A stretch of 64,000 bases of DNA from G036327475 sp036327475 (GCF_036327475.1 NZ_CP132913.1:124001-188000); one strand, 5' to 3'; counted from the first letter of the stretch, positions 50,266 to 60,475 are shown. Notes: a model not told the origin generated them from the letters alone. Program-made: numbers and translations.

Positions 50266-50600
50266 ATGAAAATTTTGCTGGTTGATAACGATCAGGAATT
50301 GGACAAAATGCTGAGCGAATACCTGACTGCGGAGAGTTTCGATACTTCCTTGGCCCTGGACCGGCCAAGGAAGGGGGATGCACGCTGTCCGGTAATTATG
50401 CTGCTACGATTCCCGATGTCTTGCGCCAGGTTCGCAAAAGCAGCTGTATGCCGATTAGCATGCTGACTGCGAAAGTCGGTAATGTCGATCACGTCATCGG
50501 CCTGGAAATAGGCGAAGACGATTACCAGGCCCTGCTATCCCCACGAGCTGGTCGTGTGGCTGCGCGCTGTGCTGCGTCGTTTCTAGGAACGGAGCCTGGC
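50266..50600 (+). pseudogene. OmpR-type response regulator relic
   Basis: A GAGGAG-like site precedes MKILLVDNDQELDKMLSEYL followed by TAESFDTSLALD, the receiver-domain start with its acidic pair (VDNDQ for the usual VDDD). Later parts VLRQVRKSSCMPISMLTAKV, GNVDHVIGLEIGEDDYQALL and PHELVVWLRAVLRR-type text correspond to the T/S switch, the GLELGADDY motif and the end of the receiver. The phosphorylated aspartate region is deleted, and the DNA-binding domain is absent. It is CpxR-like in style but not assignable. Confidence 0.7.
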
Positions 50601-50654
50601 TGAGAGGTGTACGATCGCAGCGTCGACGCGCAGTATCGGCTATCAGAGTCCGCT

Positions 50655-50890
50655 GATGAGAATACCGAAGCGGTTGTTCTGGAAGATCCTGCTCAGCTTT
50701 GGTTGATATTCCTGCTGATTACCCAGGCGCTGTGGGTCGGTTTTATCGCCTGACGTTTCATCCATTTGCAAATGGTGTCGACCAGGTCAGCGCAAAACTG
50801 GTAGACTGCAAATTTATTTGCGACTACTCCACTGGCAGTAACCGTTTGCGGCCTGGCTGCCGACGACAAAATTAATGGCACTCGTTGAGC
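50655..50890 (+). pseudogene. Sensor histidine kinase N-terminal relic
   Basis: MRIPKRLFWKILLSF, then after a one-base slip WLIFLLITQALWVGFIA: a short basic N-terminus followed by a membrane helix, the typical start of an OmpR-partner sensor kinase. It follows the response regulator relic on the same strand. The kinase core is missing, since intact crr on the other strand begins immediately after. Confidence 0.55.
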
Positions 50891-50933
50891 GCCGTTATTG
50901 TTGTTCAGGTCGCTGCGGCCGAAAAGGTAGGAG

Positions 50934-51440
50934 CTACTTGCGGATACGGATGATCGGTGTTTTGCCGACCACGACGCTGCCGGACAGTTTCACCAACTCT
51001 TTAATTTCATCCATATTGGAAATCACTACCGACGTCAGGGTCGATTTCGCTTTTTCTTCCAGCAATGGCAAATCGAACTCGATCACAACGTCGCCTTTTT
51101 TCACACGTTGACCTTCTTCAGCGATACGGCGGAATCCTTCGCCTTTCAGCCCAGCGGCATCGATACCGAAATGGACGAACAGCTGAATGCCGTTGTCGGA
51201 TTCGACGGAGAAAGCGTGATTAGTCTCGAAAATTTTGCCAATCGTGCCGTCTACCGGAGCGACTATTTTGTTGCCGCTTGGCTTGATAGCAATCCCATCG
51301 CCCACGATCTTTTCAGCGAAAACAACGTCAGGAATATCTTCAATGTTTACGATCTCCCCCGAAATAGGTGCAACTATTTCAATGCTCGTGTCTTTCTTGT
51401 CATCGGAAATCAGAGACTTCAGTTTATCGAACAAACCCAT
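50934..51440 (-). CDS. crr: Glucose-specific PTS enzyme IIA
   Basis: Crr accepts phosphate from HPr and passes it to IICB sugar transporters. Unphosphorylated, it inhibits several permeases, and phosphorylated it stimulates adenylate cyclase. His75 (IFETNHAF) and the phosphorylated His90 (LFVHFGID) are both present. It has 168 residues (E. coli 169) with the amphipathic N-terminus MGLFDKLKSLISDDKK. It is intact, although ptsI immediately upstream and ptsH are pseudogenes. In E. coli crr also has promoters inside ptsI, which may keep it expressed. Without HPr and enzyme I it cannot be phosphorylated in the usual way. Confidence 0.97.
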   Translation of the reverse strand: MGLFDKLKSLISDDKKDTSIEIVAPISGEIVNIEDIPDVVFAEKIVGDGIAIKPSGNKIVAPVDGTIGKIFETNHAFSVESDNGIQLFVHFGIDAAGLKGEGFRRIAEEGQRVKKGDVVIEFDLPLLEEKAKSTLTSVVISNMDEIKELVKLSGSVVVGKTPIIRIRK

Positions 51441-51481
51441 GATCTTCTCCTAGGCATTTATATCGGGTCAGCGTCGTGAAA

Positions 51482-53114
51482 TCAGCAGAGCATGTTTCTT
51501 CAGTAAATTTATTGACCGGATTCATCAACTCTTCTGCTGTTAGCTGAGTTAATGCTTCCTCGAATAATTTTCTTGATGCACGGAATAGGGATAGCACTCA
51601 TGCTGAATTCATCCAGTCCCATCCCTAATAACAGTAGTGTAGCACGTTCATCTCCTGTCAGCTCGCCGCACATACCGGTCCATTTGCCCGCAGCGTGAGA
51701 CGCGTCAATGACTCGGAAATAAGCTCACTACCGCGATCTACGGCAAGAGTATACTGTGTCAGGTCGTTCTGTCCCAATACTAAAGAAATCGACTTCTTGA
51801 GCCAGATGGCGGGTGATCACCACGGCGGCGGGCGTTTCCACCATCACGCCGACTTCGATACCCTCGTCGAAGGCCTTGCCATCTTCGCGCAGCTGCGCTT
51901 TTAATAGTGAGAGTTCCTGCTTCAGGGTGCGCACTTCTTCTACGGAAATGATCATTGGATACATAATGCGCAGCTTGCCGAACGCCGAGGCGCGCAGCTT
52001 CGCGTGCAACATCTCTTTACGATCGAGCCCGATGCGGATAGCGCGCCAGCCAAGGAACGGATTGTCCTCTTTCGGCAAATTCATAGTAAGGGTAAATCTT
52101 TGTCGCCTCCGATATCCGTGGTGCGCACGATAACCGAACCGGTGGGCATGGATTCGACCACCGCTTTGTACGCCTGGAACTGCTCCTCTTCGCTTGGTAA
52201 TAAATCGCGGTCCATAAACAGGAACTCAGTGCGATACAGGCCTACGTCTTCCGCGCCGTTATGTTCGGCGCTCGTCACGTCGCGCACGGTGCCGATATTT
52301 AGCGCAGACTTCCACCTGATGGCCGTCAAGCGTGACGGCGGGTAGATCCTTAAGCTTGGCCAATTCGCTCTTCTCGGCGGCGTATTGGCTTTGCAGCGCT
52401 TTCAGCTCTTTAATCATCGCTGATTCGGGGTTGATATAAATCTGATTGTTGAGAGCGTCTAGAATCAAGTAATCGCCGTTGGTAATTTGCTTGATGATGT
52501 TACCCGTCCCAACAATCGCCGGTAGTTCCAGCGAGCGCGCCATAATGGATCTATGGGAGGTTCGGCCACCGATATCGGTGACGAAGCCAATACTTTATCC
52601 AGATTCAGCTGAGCGGTTTCCGACGGAGTGAAGTCCACCGCGACCAGCACGGCTTCCTCGCTGATGGCGCTCAGGTCGATAATCGGCATAGCGAGAATAT
52701 TTCGCAGTAAACGTTTACCAATATCGCGCACGTCGGTAGCGCGCTCTTGGAGGTATGCGTCGTCAAGTTCTTCTAGCGCTTTCGCCCGCGTTTCAATCAC
52801 GGTATACACGGCAGCATCCGCGCTGGCAATGTCTTCTTTGATAAGGGCTATGATGTCCTGCTCAAGCTCTTCGTCTCCCAAGAACATGATATGGCCTTTG
52901 AGATTGCTTCCCTTTCCTCGTCGAAGGTTTCACCCGCTTTGGTTTTGATCGCTTCCAGCTGCGCGGAAGCTTTGACGCGTCCAGCAAGAAACGCTCAACT
53001 TCAGGTTCGATTTAGTCCGTAGTGATTTTTCCGGTTGATGAGAATCTTATCTTCCTTCAGTAGCAGCGCTTTACCAAAGGCTATGCCGGGTGATGCTAAA
53101 ATGCTTGAAATCAT
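51482..53114 (-). pseudogene. ptsI: ptsI relic (PTS enzyme I)
   Basis: Enzyme I starts the phosphate relay from PEP. The start is MISSILASPGIAFGKALLLK. Breaks follow near 53030 and 52890, a one-base loss near 52590 just before GFVTDIGGRTSHRSIMA (which keeps the active-site histidine), a one-base gain near 52310 (after QVEVCA), two extra bases near 52090 (after GGDKDLP), one near 51770 (after SIGT), and a deletion of about 16 residues followed by VIDASHAAGKWTGMCGEL. The stop codon region is also altered. Length is nearly full, so decay is by small indels. Confidence 0.93.
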
Positions 53115-53162
53115 AATCCTACCTACTCATGACACATATGAACTAAAAGACCGAGCCGTATG

Positions 53163-53425
53163 TTACTCAAGGTCTGCCATCAGTTTAACCAAATGTTCTA
53201 CCGCCTTTTGTTCATCCTCGCCTTCCGCGGCGATAGCTGGCGACGGTACCTTGCGTCAGACCAAAAGTTTGCAGTTTGAACCAGCTTTTCGCGCTGGCGC
53301 TTTTGCCATTGGAGGTCACGGTGATTTCGGAACTAAAACCTTTGGCTTCCTTGACAAACCGGGCGGCGGGACGGATATGCAGACCATCGGGAGCCTAAAG
53401 TTTAGCCTAAAAGATTCACTTTAGC
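53163..53425 (-). pseudogene. ptsH: ptsH relic (HPr)
   Basis: The minus strand reads APDGLHIRPAARFVKEAKGF, SSEITVTSNGKSASAKSWFK, LQTFGLTQGTVAS, then after one extra base IAAEGEDEQKAVEHLVKLMA with DLE. His15 (GLHIRPAA) and the regulatory Ser46 region are still visible. The start codon and first strand are lost behind in-frame stops, and the frameshift near residue 65 splits the rest. Confidence 0.92.
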
Positions 53426-53599
53426 CCATATGATGGCGGAGTTTGCGGCACGATCGTAGGCTATACTCGTCCTGGAGAGACCTCACAGCATTAATTGCTT
53501 CATTACGCTGTTTGAGGCATTAATGCTTTTGACATTAATCATTATGTCGCTTTTCGTCGGAATCAATAGGCCGGCCAGCATTTTTATTGACTGTATGAT

Positions 53600-54485
53600 A
53601 GTGGGTTAAAAGCATGATCTTGCCGACAAAAGCACCCGCAAGGTGCTTTTTAAAGCAGATCAGCAAACAGCGCGACGCTGAGATAGCGCTCAGCGGAGGG
53701 GCAGGATCACCACAATATTTTGTCAGCGCTGCCAAAAAGGCGCGCCAGAGGGAATACCGGCTAGGGATGCCTTCCCTTTCCATTATGTGGCACGCAGTGT
53801 TGATCGCCTCATCGTTAATAATTTTTCGACCCGGTCGATAAGCTTCAGATCCAGATTATCGGGAATGAAACCGGCGCCGATCCCATGGATTTTATGCGGT
53901 CCAGACTTGAGTTTTTCTCCGGTCAGCGCCTGGATGATGACGGGAAGTCGGTGGGCTCTACCGCGACGGCAAACACATTTTTACCCTGGGTATTTTTCAG
54001 ATAACGGCGATAAAAACCTCTACATCTCAGTCGGTGTCTTGTCAGATTCCCTGGCAGGTGATCTGCTCATGAATGGCCGGATTGCTGAACTGCTGGAGCA
54101 TCAGAGAGCGCTCGGGATCGGTCGCGACAATTTCTTCCGCCTTAGCAATGGCGCCTTTCATCCCTTGTGGGCCGTCTGGCAACACCAGTTTGGCGCACAG
54201 CCTTTTAAAGGCTTACGGCGCTCGTGCTCATCGTTTCAGGCATAATCAGCGTCAGTTTATAGTAGAGGGCTACCGCGGCACAGGCCAACGCAATAGCGGT
54301 GTTGCCGCTGGTGGGCTCCACTAGCTCCACGCCAGATTTAAGCACACACTGCTTTTTCGCATCCACAATTATATTCGCGTCAATGCGGCATTTGACACTG
54401 CAGCTGGGATTGCGTGATTTCACCTTCGCCAGGATATGGCTATTGCCTATACGGTTTAGACGGACCAGCTGGGTGTGACTGATAG
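53600..54485 (-). pseudogene. cysK: cysK relic (O-acetylserine sulfhydrylase)
   Basis: CysK makes cysteine from O-acetylserine and sulfide with PLP. Parts in order on the minus strand: HTQLVRLNRIGNSHILAKVK, SRNPSCSVKCRIDANIIVDA (with the PLP lysine in SVKCR), KSGVELVEPTSGNTAIALA, YYKLTLIMPETMS, KGAIAKAEEIVATDPERSLM-type text, LNNPAIHEQIT-type text, FHKIHGIGAGFIPDNLDLKL-type text, and a C-terminal ILP-SGERYLSVALFADLL-like stretch. Many frameshifts and internal deletions occur. The start is lost. Confidence 0.88.
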
Positions 54486-54630
54486 TTCAGTGAACTATTT
54501 TGATAAATTTTACCTATGACAAGTCCTATAGTTCTGGTGTGGAAATGGGGGGGGTAAGCAAAGCATACCCTTTCAACATAGGGGTGAAAGTGGCAGAATC
54601 TTGCATTATTATATTGTTAAAACATAAATT

Positions 54631-55389
54631 TTAAGAACCGGATAAAGTATGGTCGGCGCGATGGTTGTTTATCCACATCGCCGTGGCGCCACATACTGCC
54701 ACCGGCAAAATCACCAAATTTACCACCGGTATCAGGGTAAACAGGCTCACCATCGCCCCAAACTGCAGATTCGCGACCTTGTGACGGCGCAGCGCGGCGC
54801 GCATCGCCGGAAATGGGACCTTGTGATTATCAAACGGATAATCGCAGTATTGAATTGCCAGCATCCAGGCGCTGAAGAGGAACCACAGCGCTGGAACCAG
54901 CGTTTGGCCGAGGGGGGGGATAAAATGCAGGATCAGTAATACCAGCGCTCGAGATAAGTAATAGCACAGCTTCACAAATTCGCGGCGCAACATGCGCGGT
55001 GTATCGCGCATCAAAGCCACCAGGCTACTATTTTGGGCAATATGGCCAATCAGACGCGATTCTAGTCGTTCGGCCAACAGCCCGCTGAACGGCGCGGCAA
55101 TTAAATTTGCCACGGTACTGAAGAAATAACTGAACGCTATCAGTACTGCTAGTACGCATAAAGGCCAGAGGAGGTAATTAAACCAGCATAGCCAATGAGG
55201 CATGTGGCCCATCAAATACGGTATCCAGACGCTGAACTGGCGATACAGCCACCAAAAAGCGCCGCCCAACAGCACGATATTGATCAATAGCGGTAGCAGA
55301 ACATAGCGTTTAATTCCGGGTAACATGATCAAGCGCCAGCCGGCGAAAAAATAATGCACGCCGCTGCGGGGAGTTATCTCGTTTTGCAT
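54631..55389 (-). CDS. cysZ: CysZ, sulfate permease
   Basis: CysZ is an inner-membrane sulfate transporter that feeds cysteine synthesis. It has 252 residues (E. coli 253) with four hydrophobic segments (for example YVLLPLLINIVLLGGAFWWL near residue 28, and LLWPLCVLAVLIAFSYFFST near residue 73). The highly conserved GQTLVPALWFLFSAWMLAIQ, YCDYPFDNHKVPF and PVAVCGATAMWINNH are at the C-terminal side. The start MQNEITPRSGVHYFFAGW fits. No lesion is seen. cysK downstream and the ABC sulfate importer cysPTW are broken, so its product has no obvious local use. Confidence 0.95.
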   Translation of the reverse strand: MQNEITPRSGVHYFFAGWRLIMLPGIKRYVLLPLLINIVLLGGAFWWLYRQFSVWIPYLMGHMPHWLCWFNYLLWPLCVLAVLIAFSYFFSTVANLIAAPFSGLLAERLESRLIGHIAQNSSLVALMRDTPRMLRREFVKLCYYLSRALVLLILHFIPPLGQTLVPALWFLFSAWMLAIQYCDYPFDNHKVPFPAMRAALRRHKVANLQFGAMVSLFTLIPVVNLVILPVAVCGATAMWINNHRADHTLSGS

Positions 55390-55630
55390 GTCGTTTGTGC
55401 CATTTTTGAATAGATAAGAGCATATGACCCTGGTTTTAAGTGTTTATGGCTGCCGCTTGACCAATTGTGTCTGAAAAAGCAGCAAAAAATAACGTGCTAA
55501 ACTCTTTTTGCCAGAAAGTATCCTGTAGACTTGCACTTGCCTACGCAGGCAAATACAGTTAAGGGAGTAAATGTTTGCCGCTATGGCAATGTGCAATGAA
55601 TTAGAACAGTTGAGATGTGAGATGGCAATA

Positions 55631-56407
55631 ATGCAGGATTTGCGTCTGGTATTGATCGTCGTGGGTACGGTCGCAATTATGGTGTTACTTTTACATGGTC
55701 TTTGGACCAGTCGTAAAGAGCGCTCTGCAGTTTTTCGCGATCGCCCGCTCAAACGACTGAAACAAGAACGTCAAGATCAAGACGAGCCGCCGTTGTTTGA
55801 ACGGGATGGGGGGGTGGACGAAGTTCGCATCACGTCCGTGTGCCACCACGACGACGCGCCGTTCTCACGTCCCTCCGCTCGCGCCGCGGCGCCGCAGGAT
55901 GAATACCGGCCGTCGGCGCCGTCCGCCGCACTTGACCCTGTAGACGTGGACGCGGCGCAGCCATCGCCGGTACGGGAAAAAGAAACAACGGTGCTCGTGC
56001 TTCATGTCGCTGCCCACAACGGGACGGTGTTAGGCGGCGAGAAATTACTGCAAAGCGTACTTCAGGCCGGTTTTCAGTTCGGCGAAATGAATATTTTCCA
56101 CCACCATCTCAATCCCGGCGGCAGCGGGCCAGTACTGTTTAGCCTGGCCAATATGGTCAAGCCCGGTTCTTTTAATCCTGATAATATGGCTGATTTCACT
56201 ACTCCCGGTATCTCCATGTTCATGATGGTGCCTTCCTATGGCGATGCCCACCAAAATTTCAAACTGATGTTGCAATCCGCACAGCGTATCGCTGATGATT
56301 GCGGTGGCGTCGTGCTTGACGACGAGCGACGCATGATTACCCCGCAGAAACTGGACGGGTACAAAGCACGCATTCGCCAAGTGCTGGATGCCAACGCCGG
56401 AGCCTGA
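55631..56407 (+). CDS. zipA: ZipA, cell division protein
   Basis: ZipA anchors FtsZ to the inner membrane at the division site. The order is typical: N-terminal membrane helix MQDLRLVLIVVGTVAIMVLL, basic segment WTSRKERSAVFRDRPLKRLK, a variable linker, and the C-terminal FtsZ-binding domain from about residue 118 (ETTVLVLHVAAHNGTVLGGE, NIFHHHLNPGGSGPVLFSLA, MVKPGSFNPDN, VPSYGDAHQNFKLMLQSAQR). The ATG at 55631 gives the family start and 258 residues; ATG at 55622 or 55571 would extend it. E. coli ZipA is 328 residues. The missing length is all in the proline/glutamine-rich linker. Confidence 0.93.
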   Translation: MQDLRLVLIVVGTVAIMVLLLHGLWTSRKERSAVFRDRPLKRLKQERQDQDEPPLFERDGGVDEVRITSVCHHDDAPFSRPSARAAAPQDEYRPSAPSAALDPVDVDAAQPSPVREKETTVLVLHVAAHNGTVLGGEKLLQSVLQAGFQFGEMNIFHHHLNPGGSGPVLFSLANMVKPGSFNPDNMADFTTPGISMFMMVPSYGDAHQNFKLMLQSAQRIADDCGGVVLDDERRMITPQKLDGYKARIRQVLDANAGA

Positions 56408-56619
56408 ACGCGTGAGTGACCTGTGCGCACCGCCGGTTGACCTTAAGCGGATCGGGTGTCACCAGCGCCTACCCGTTCGTGGGTTTTGCCAGACCATTTG
56501 GCGGCTGGCGACAGCGTTTGATGCGCTCGCCGTCGTGACTGTGCTTATTCAGTCGGTTACCGCTAAATAGCGTTACTCTTCAGCCCCGCCTGCAGGGGTT
56601 TTACTGCTGATGGCGCATC

Positions 56620-58644
56620 ATGGAACAGATTGAACAACAGATCCTGCGACTGCGTGAGCAGTTGAGACATTGGGAATACCTCTATTACGTGGCATCCGCC
56701 CCTGAGGTGCCCGATAGCGAATATGACCGGGTCATGGCGGAATTGCGCGAGCTGGAGGCTAAACGGCCGGACCTATTGACCACCGATTCTCCAAGCCAGC
56801 GCGTTGGTGGGCAGGCACAAAATAGTTTTGGCCAAGTGCGCCATGAAGTGCCGATGCTTTCGCTAGATAACGTTTTTGAAGAGCCCGGTTTCCTGGCATT
56901 CGACAAACGGGTGCGAGACAGGCTTAAGCGCGATGACGATATAACCTACTGCTGCGAACTCAAACTGGACGGTATGGCTGTCAGCCTGTTGTATGAAAAC
57001 GGCGCGCTGGTGCGGGCCGCTACCCGCGGCGACGGCGCCACCGGCGAGAATATCACCGCCAACGCGCGCACCATTCGCACCATTCCGCTGGATTTGAAAG
57101 ATAACGGCGACCTGCCGCGTCTGCTAGAGATTCGCGGCGAAGTGTTTATGTCGGAAGCGGGCTTTCAACGGCTGAATGAAACCGCCAAACGGGAAGGGGG
57201 CAAAGTTTTCGCCAATCCGCGCAACGCCGCTGCCGGGTCCTTGCGCCAACTGGATCCCGCCATCACCGCTAAGCGACCGCTGACATTTTATTGTTACGGC
57301 GTTGGCCTGCTGGAAGACGGCGCACTGCCGGAAAGTCATTGGGAACGGTTGCAGCAGTTTAAAACATGGGGCGTACCGGTCAGCGATCGCGTCCGCCGCT
57401 GCACCGGCAGCGCCGCGGTGCTGACGTTTTATCAACAGGTGCACGAGGCGCGCGCGACGCTCGGCTTTGATATCGATGGCGTGGTCATTAAAGTAGATTC
57501 GCTGGTGCTTCAGAAGCGCTTGGGGTTTGTCGCCCGCGCGCCGCGCTGGGCTATCGCCTATAAATTTCCGCCTCAGGAGCAGTTAACCCTGGTGCGGGAC
57601 GTAGAATTCCAGGTGGGACGTACCGGTGTTATCACTCCGGTGGCGCGGCTTGAGCCGGTTCTGCTGTCTGGCGCCATGGTCAGCAATGCCACTCTGCACA
57701 ACGCCGATGAGATCGAGCGGCTGGGATTGGTGATTGGTGATACGGTGATTGTCCGCCGCGCCGGCGATGTCATCCCGAAGATCGTCGGTGTCGTTGCCTC
57801 TAAACGGCCTGAGGATGCGCGACCGGTGGTGTTTCCGTCCCATTGCCCGGTTTGCGGCTCGGGTGTGGAGTGTATCGAGGGCAAGGCGGTATTGCGTTGT
57901 ACTGCGGGCCTTGTCTGTGCCGCGCAACGCAAGGGAGCGCTGAAACATTTTGTTTCTCGTCGAGCGATGGACATCGACGGCATGGGAGATAAGATCATCA
58001 ATCAGCTGGTGAGGCGTGAGCTGGTAAAAACTCCGGCTGATTTGTTCCGACTGACGAAAGAGATCCTGGCCAGGCTCGAGCGAATAGGGCCAAAATCGGC
58101 GCAAAATTTGCTGGATGCGCTAGAGAACGCCAAACAGACCACCTTCGCACGTTTTCTTTATGCACTTGGGATCCGCGAGGTGGGCGAGGCGACGGCGTCA
58201 AATCTGGCTAGCGCTTATGGTTCACTGGACACGCTGATAGCCGCCGATATTGACTCACTGACTGGAGTGCAGGGTATCGGCAAGATTGTGGCAACCCACG
58301 TAAGCCACTTTTTCGAGGAAAGTCATAATCTAGAGGTCATTAGAGAGTTGCTGAACCCGACGATAGGCATCCATTGGCCGGTGCCTGCAGCCGCATCCGT
58401 CTCGGCGGGGGATAACCCGTTTGCCGGTAAGACCATTGTGCTGACAGGATCGCTCAGCACCCTGTCGCGGGATGAGGCCAAAGATCGGCTAGTGGCCCTC
58501 GGTGCTCGTGTCAGTGGCAGCGTTTCCGCCAAGACCGATCTGCTGATCGCGGGGGAGATGGCCGGTTCTAAACTGTCCAAAGCTCAGCAGCTAAATATTC
58601 CGATAATGGATGAGACGGAAATGATGCGTTTTTTAGGAGATTAA
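56620..58644 (+). CDS. ligA: NAD-dependent DNA ligase
   Basis: LigA seals nicks during replication and repair. The NAD-binding Ia domain (YLYYVASAPEVPDSEYDRVM) precedes the adenylation domain with Lys115 in the KLDG motif (CCELKLDGMAVSL). It is followed by DGVVIKVDSL, an OB fold (VGRTGVITPVARLEPV), a four-cysteine zinc finger (CPVCGSGVEC to LRCTAGLVCAAQ, about residues 408-432), helix-hairpin-helix repeats (TGVQGIGKIVATHV) and a C-terminal BRCT domain (FAGKTIVLTGSLSTLSRDEA). It has 674 residues (E. coli 671) and is intact. It follows zipA at 212 bp as in E. coli. Confidence 0.97.
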   Translation: MEQIEQQILRLREQLRHWEYLYYVASAPEVPDSEYDRVMAELRELEAKRPDLLTTDSPSQRVGGQAQNSFGQVRHEVPMLSLDNVFEEPGFLAFDKRVRDRLKRDDDITYCCELKLDGMAVSLLYENGALVRAATRGDGATGENITANARTIRTIPLDLKDNGDLPRLLEIRGEVFMSEAGFQRLNETAKREGGKVFANPRNAAAGSLRQLDPAITAKRPLTFYCYGVGLLEDGALPESHWERLQQFKTWGVPVSDRVRRCTGSAAVLTFYQQVHEARATLGFDIDGVVIKVDSLVLQKRLGFVARAPRWAIAYKFPPQEQLTLVRDVEFQVGRTGVITPVARLEPVLLSGAMVSNATLHNADEIERLGLVIGDTVIVRRAGDVIPKIVGVVASKRPEDARPVVFPSHCPVCGSGVECIEGKAVLRCTAGLVCAAQRKGALKHFVSRRAMDIDGMGDKIINQLVRRELVKTPADLFRLTKEILARLERIGPKSAQNLLDALENAKQTTFARFLYALGIREVGEATASNLASAYGSLDTLIAADIDSLTGVQGIGKIVATHVSHFFEESHNLEVIRELLNPTIGIHWPVPAAASVSAGDNPFAGKTIVLTGSLSTLSRDEAKDRLVALGARVSGSVSAKTDLLIAGEMAGSKLSKAQQLNIPIMDETEMMRFLGD

Positions 58645-58659
58645 CCTGACGCGCAAGGA

Positions 58660-58840
58660 AAATGGAAAGATGGTCTGGCTTCCATTGCCAATACCACGAC
58701 GTTTAGCAAATATCAGGGGCGGATGCTTATCGATCCGCCCGAGCCTTACCTGCTCCTGCCCGCAGAGGGGAGTTTCTGGAAGGGTGGCTGGGCCCGCTTA
58801 GCACTAGTGATAAATGGAGGGGTTGGATAGCCTCACGCCG
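58660..58840 (+). pseudogene. DUF3820-type small protein relic downstream of ligA
   Basis: TTFSKYQGRMLIDPPEPYLL, then ARLALVINGGVG after a frameshift, follows the pattern FGKYKGRxLxDLPExYLLWF of the DUF3820 family, often found beside ligA. The tryptophan/phenylalanine after YLL and the middle helix are shifted out of frame. Function unknown. Confidence 0.6.
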
Positions 58841-60475
58841 TTAAAGCAGCGTTAAACGCCGTCTCAGCCAGTGGTAGCGGGGCGTTAGGGCACCACACCC
58901 GCCCAGGGCGCTGGCTGGCGGATGCGCCGAGGAGGCTTCCCTTGGCCGCACGCCTCGGCACGCCGATGCTGGCGTGCCGCCACTGAGTCTCGCGTTGAGA
59001 CTCCGTGCGTTATTAGTGTCCCTCGTGCGCGAGAGCCTGATGCCGTTAATACGTTACACAGCACAGCGTGGGCCAATAATACCGCCAGCAGACCGAGCAA
59101 AAGGCCGTTGGAAACCTGACCGCCAACAGCATCCGCGACTGTTGTTCCCAGGACAGATTGCGGGTTTGTGGCACGGTGGTGGCCGGATCCGCCAGTAATA
59201 GCTTGACCAGCACATTGGTTAGCGAAATGCCGAGAAAAGATATCAGCAGCCCATGCGAGTTAGCGAAGTCTGCTACTCAGAGAGAGCCAGACGTCATTCG
59301 TCATTTACGCAGGATAAGACTATGATAGGTCAAAAGGTTGACACCAATCAGTCCAAGCAACAGACCGGCCATCAGAAGTGTTAATCCGATAGGTGGCAAA
59401 GAAATCCCGTTTCCAGACATAAGCGCCTTAACCCGGCATCGGCACTATTTTGACCATGTCAACGATCTGTCCACGGCGCAGGATCGCAACGCAATCGGCA
59501 AGGCCAGCAGTTTATCGAGAGCGGGAGAACGGGAAATAAGCATAACCACCGCCCCTGTGCCACTGTCTGGCGTGTGTGTTCACGGATGGCCAAGCTGTTG
59601 TGCAAATCAATACCATGGGTAGGTATTGGCAAAACATCACCGCTCGGGCACGGTTGTTGAGATCGTATGCCAACAGCGCTATTTGCCTATTTCCACCGGA
59701 TAGGGGTACCGTGGTCGGGGAGACAGATATCGAACGCGCAGTCCCGCCGGTGGGCAAAGGCATTGATGCGTGCCAGGTGGCCTATGCCAGCGCGCCCAAA
59801 AAGAAATGCCATCTGCTTGAGCAAGAGATTTTCCGCTACCGGGAGAACGCGCCACATGCCTTTGCTCAGCCGGTGTCGTGCGTGCCAGTAATGCCGCGTC
59901 GATTATAACAGTCAAGATTAAGCAATACGGCACCATCATAATCTTGTCCGACGATTTAACTGCGCCTTTGATTGATGTGGAGGCCAATGTGGCGCGCGCA
60001 GTTGATTGCGCCGGCCGCGGTGAGCCTGCCGAAAGGTTAGTCGAACGCCTTTTATCCCAACTTGCGGTTTATCTCTAACGATAAGGGAAGGGAAGCCTGC
60101 ATGCAGCGTCAAAGTGTAAGCTCACACCTTTGCGTTTGCCGCCTACGTCAGCGCGGCGGGCGTCTTCTACGCTGCTGACAAAGCTTCCGGCGACCGGCGT
60201 AGTCATGTCTGTGCGCCGTAAAGAACTGAACAAGATGGACCAATGCGACAACAATCGCGACAATCTTCGCATAGGTTAGGTTTCACATGTGAAAAATAAT
60301 AATACGGCGTGGGTGGTAAAGACGTCTATGGGTGGTAAAGACGTCTATGATTAGTTTTGTCTTGAGTACGATCAACTAATAGTGTAGCGAAAACCTCGTC
60401 TGATATACCCAAGAAATTTATTGCTTGCGAGATAATCGGCGATGCAAGTTTTCTGACAAAGGCAATTTCGCTGCA
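58841..60475. other. 1.6 kb of unassigned debris
   Basis: Both strands are broken into short frames. The minus strand has a membrane-protein-like piece at about 59300-59420 (SLPPIGLTLLMAGLLLGLIG) and LTNVLVKLLLADPATTVPQT at about 59180-59250. The plus strand has an open run at about 59690-60080 (TDIERAVPPVGKGIDACQVA, IEVEANVARAVD-like text). I could not assign any to a family with confidence. A 19-bp tandem repeat lies at 60312-60349. Confidence 0.4.
60312..60349. repeat. 19-bp tandem repeat, two copies
   Basis: GGTGGTAAAGACGTCTATG occurs twice back to back at 60312-60330 and 60331-60349, identical, in non-coding debris. Confidence 0.92.

Noticed and set aside
56570..56610. GC-rich CCCC/GGGG hairpin with TTTT between zipA and ligA
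   Set aside because: The stem is only four to five base pairs and lies just before ligA, so it is too weak to call a terminator.
59640..60080. Open plus-strand run considered as a LytS-type sensor or ABC transporter part
   Set aside because: No decisive motif could be matched in either strand, so it is left as unassigned debris.
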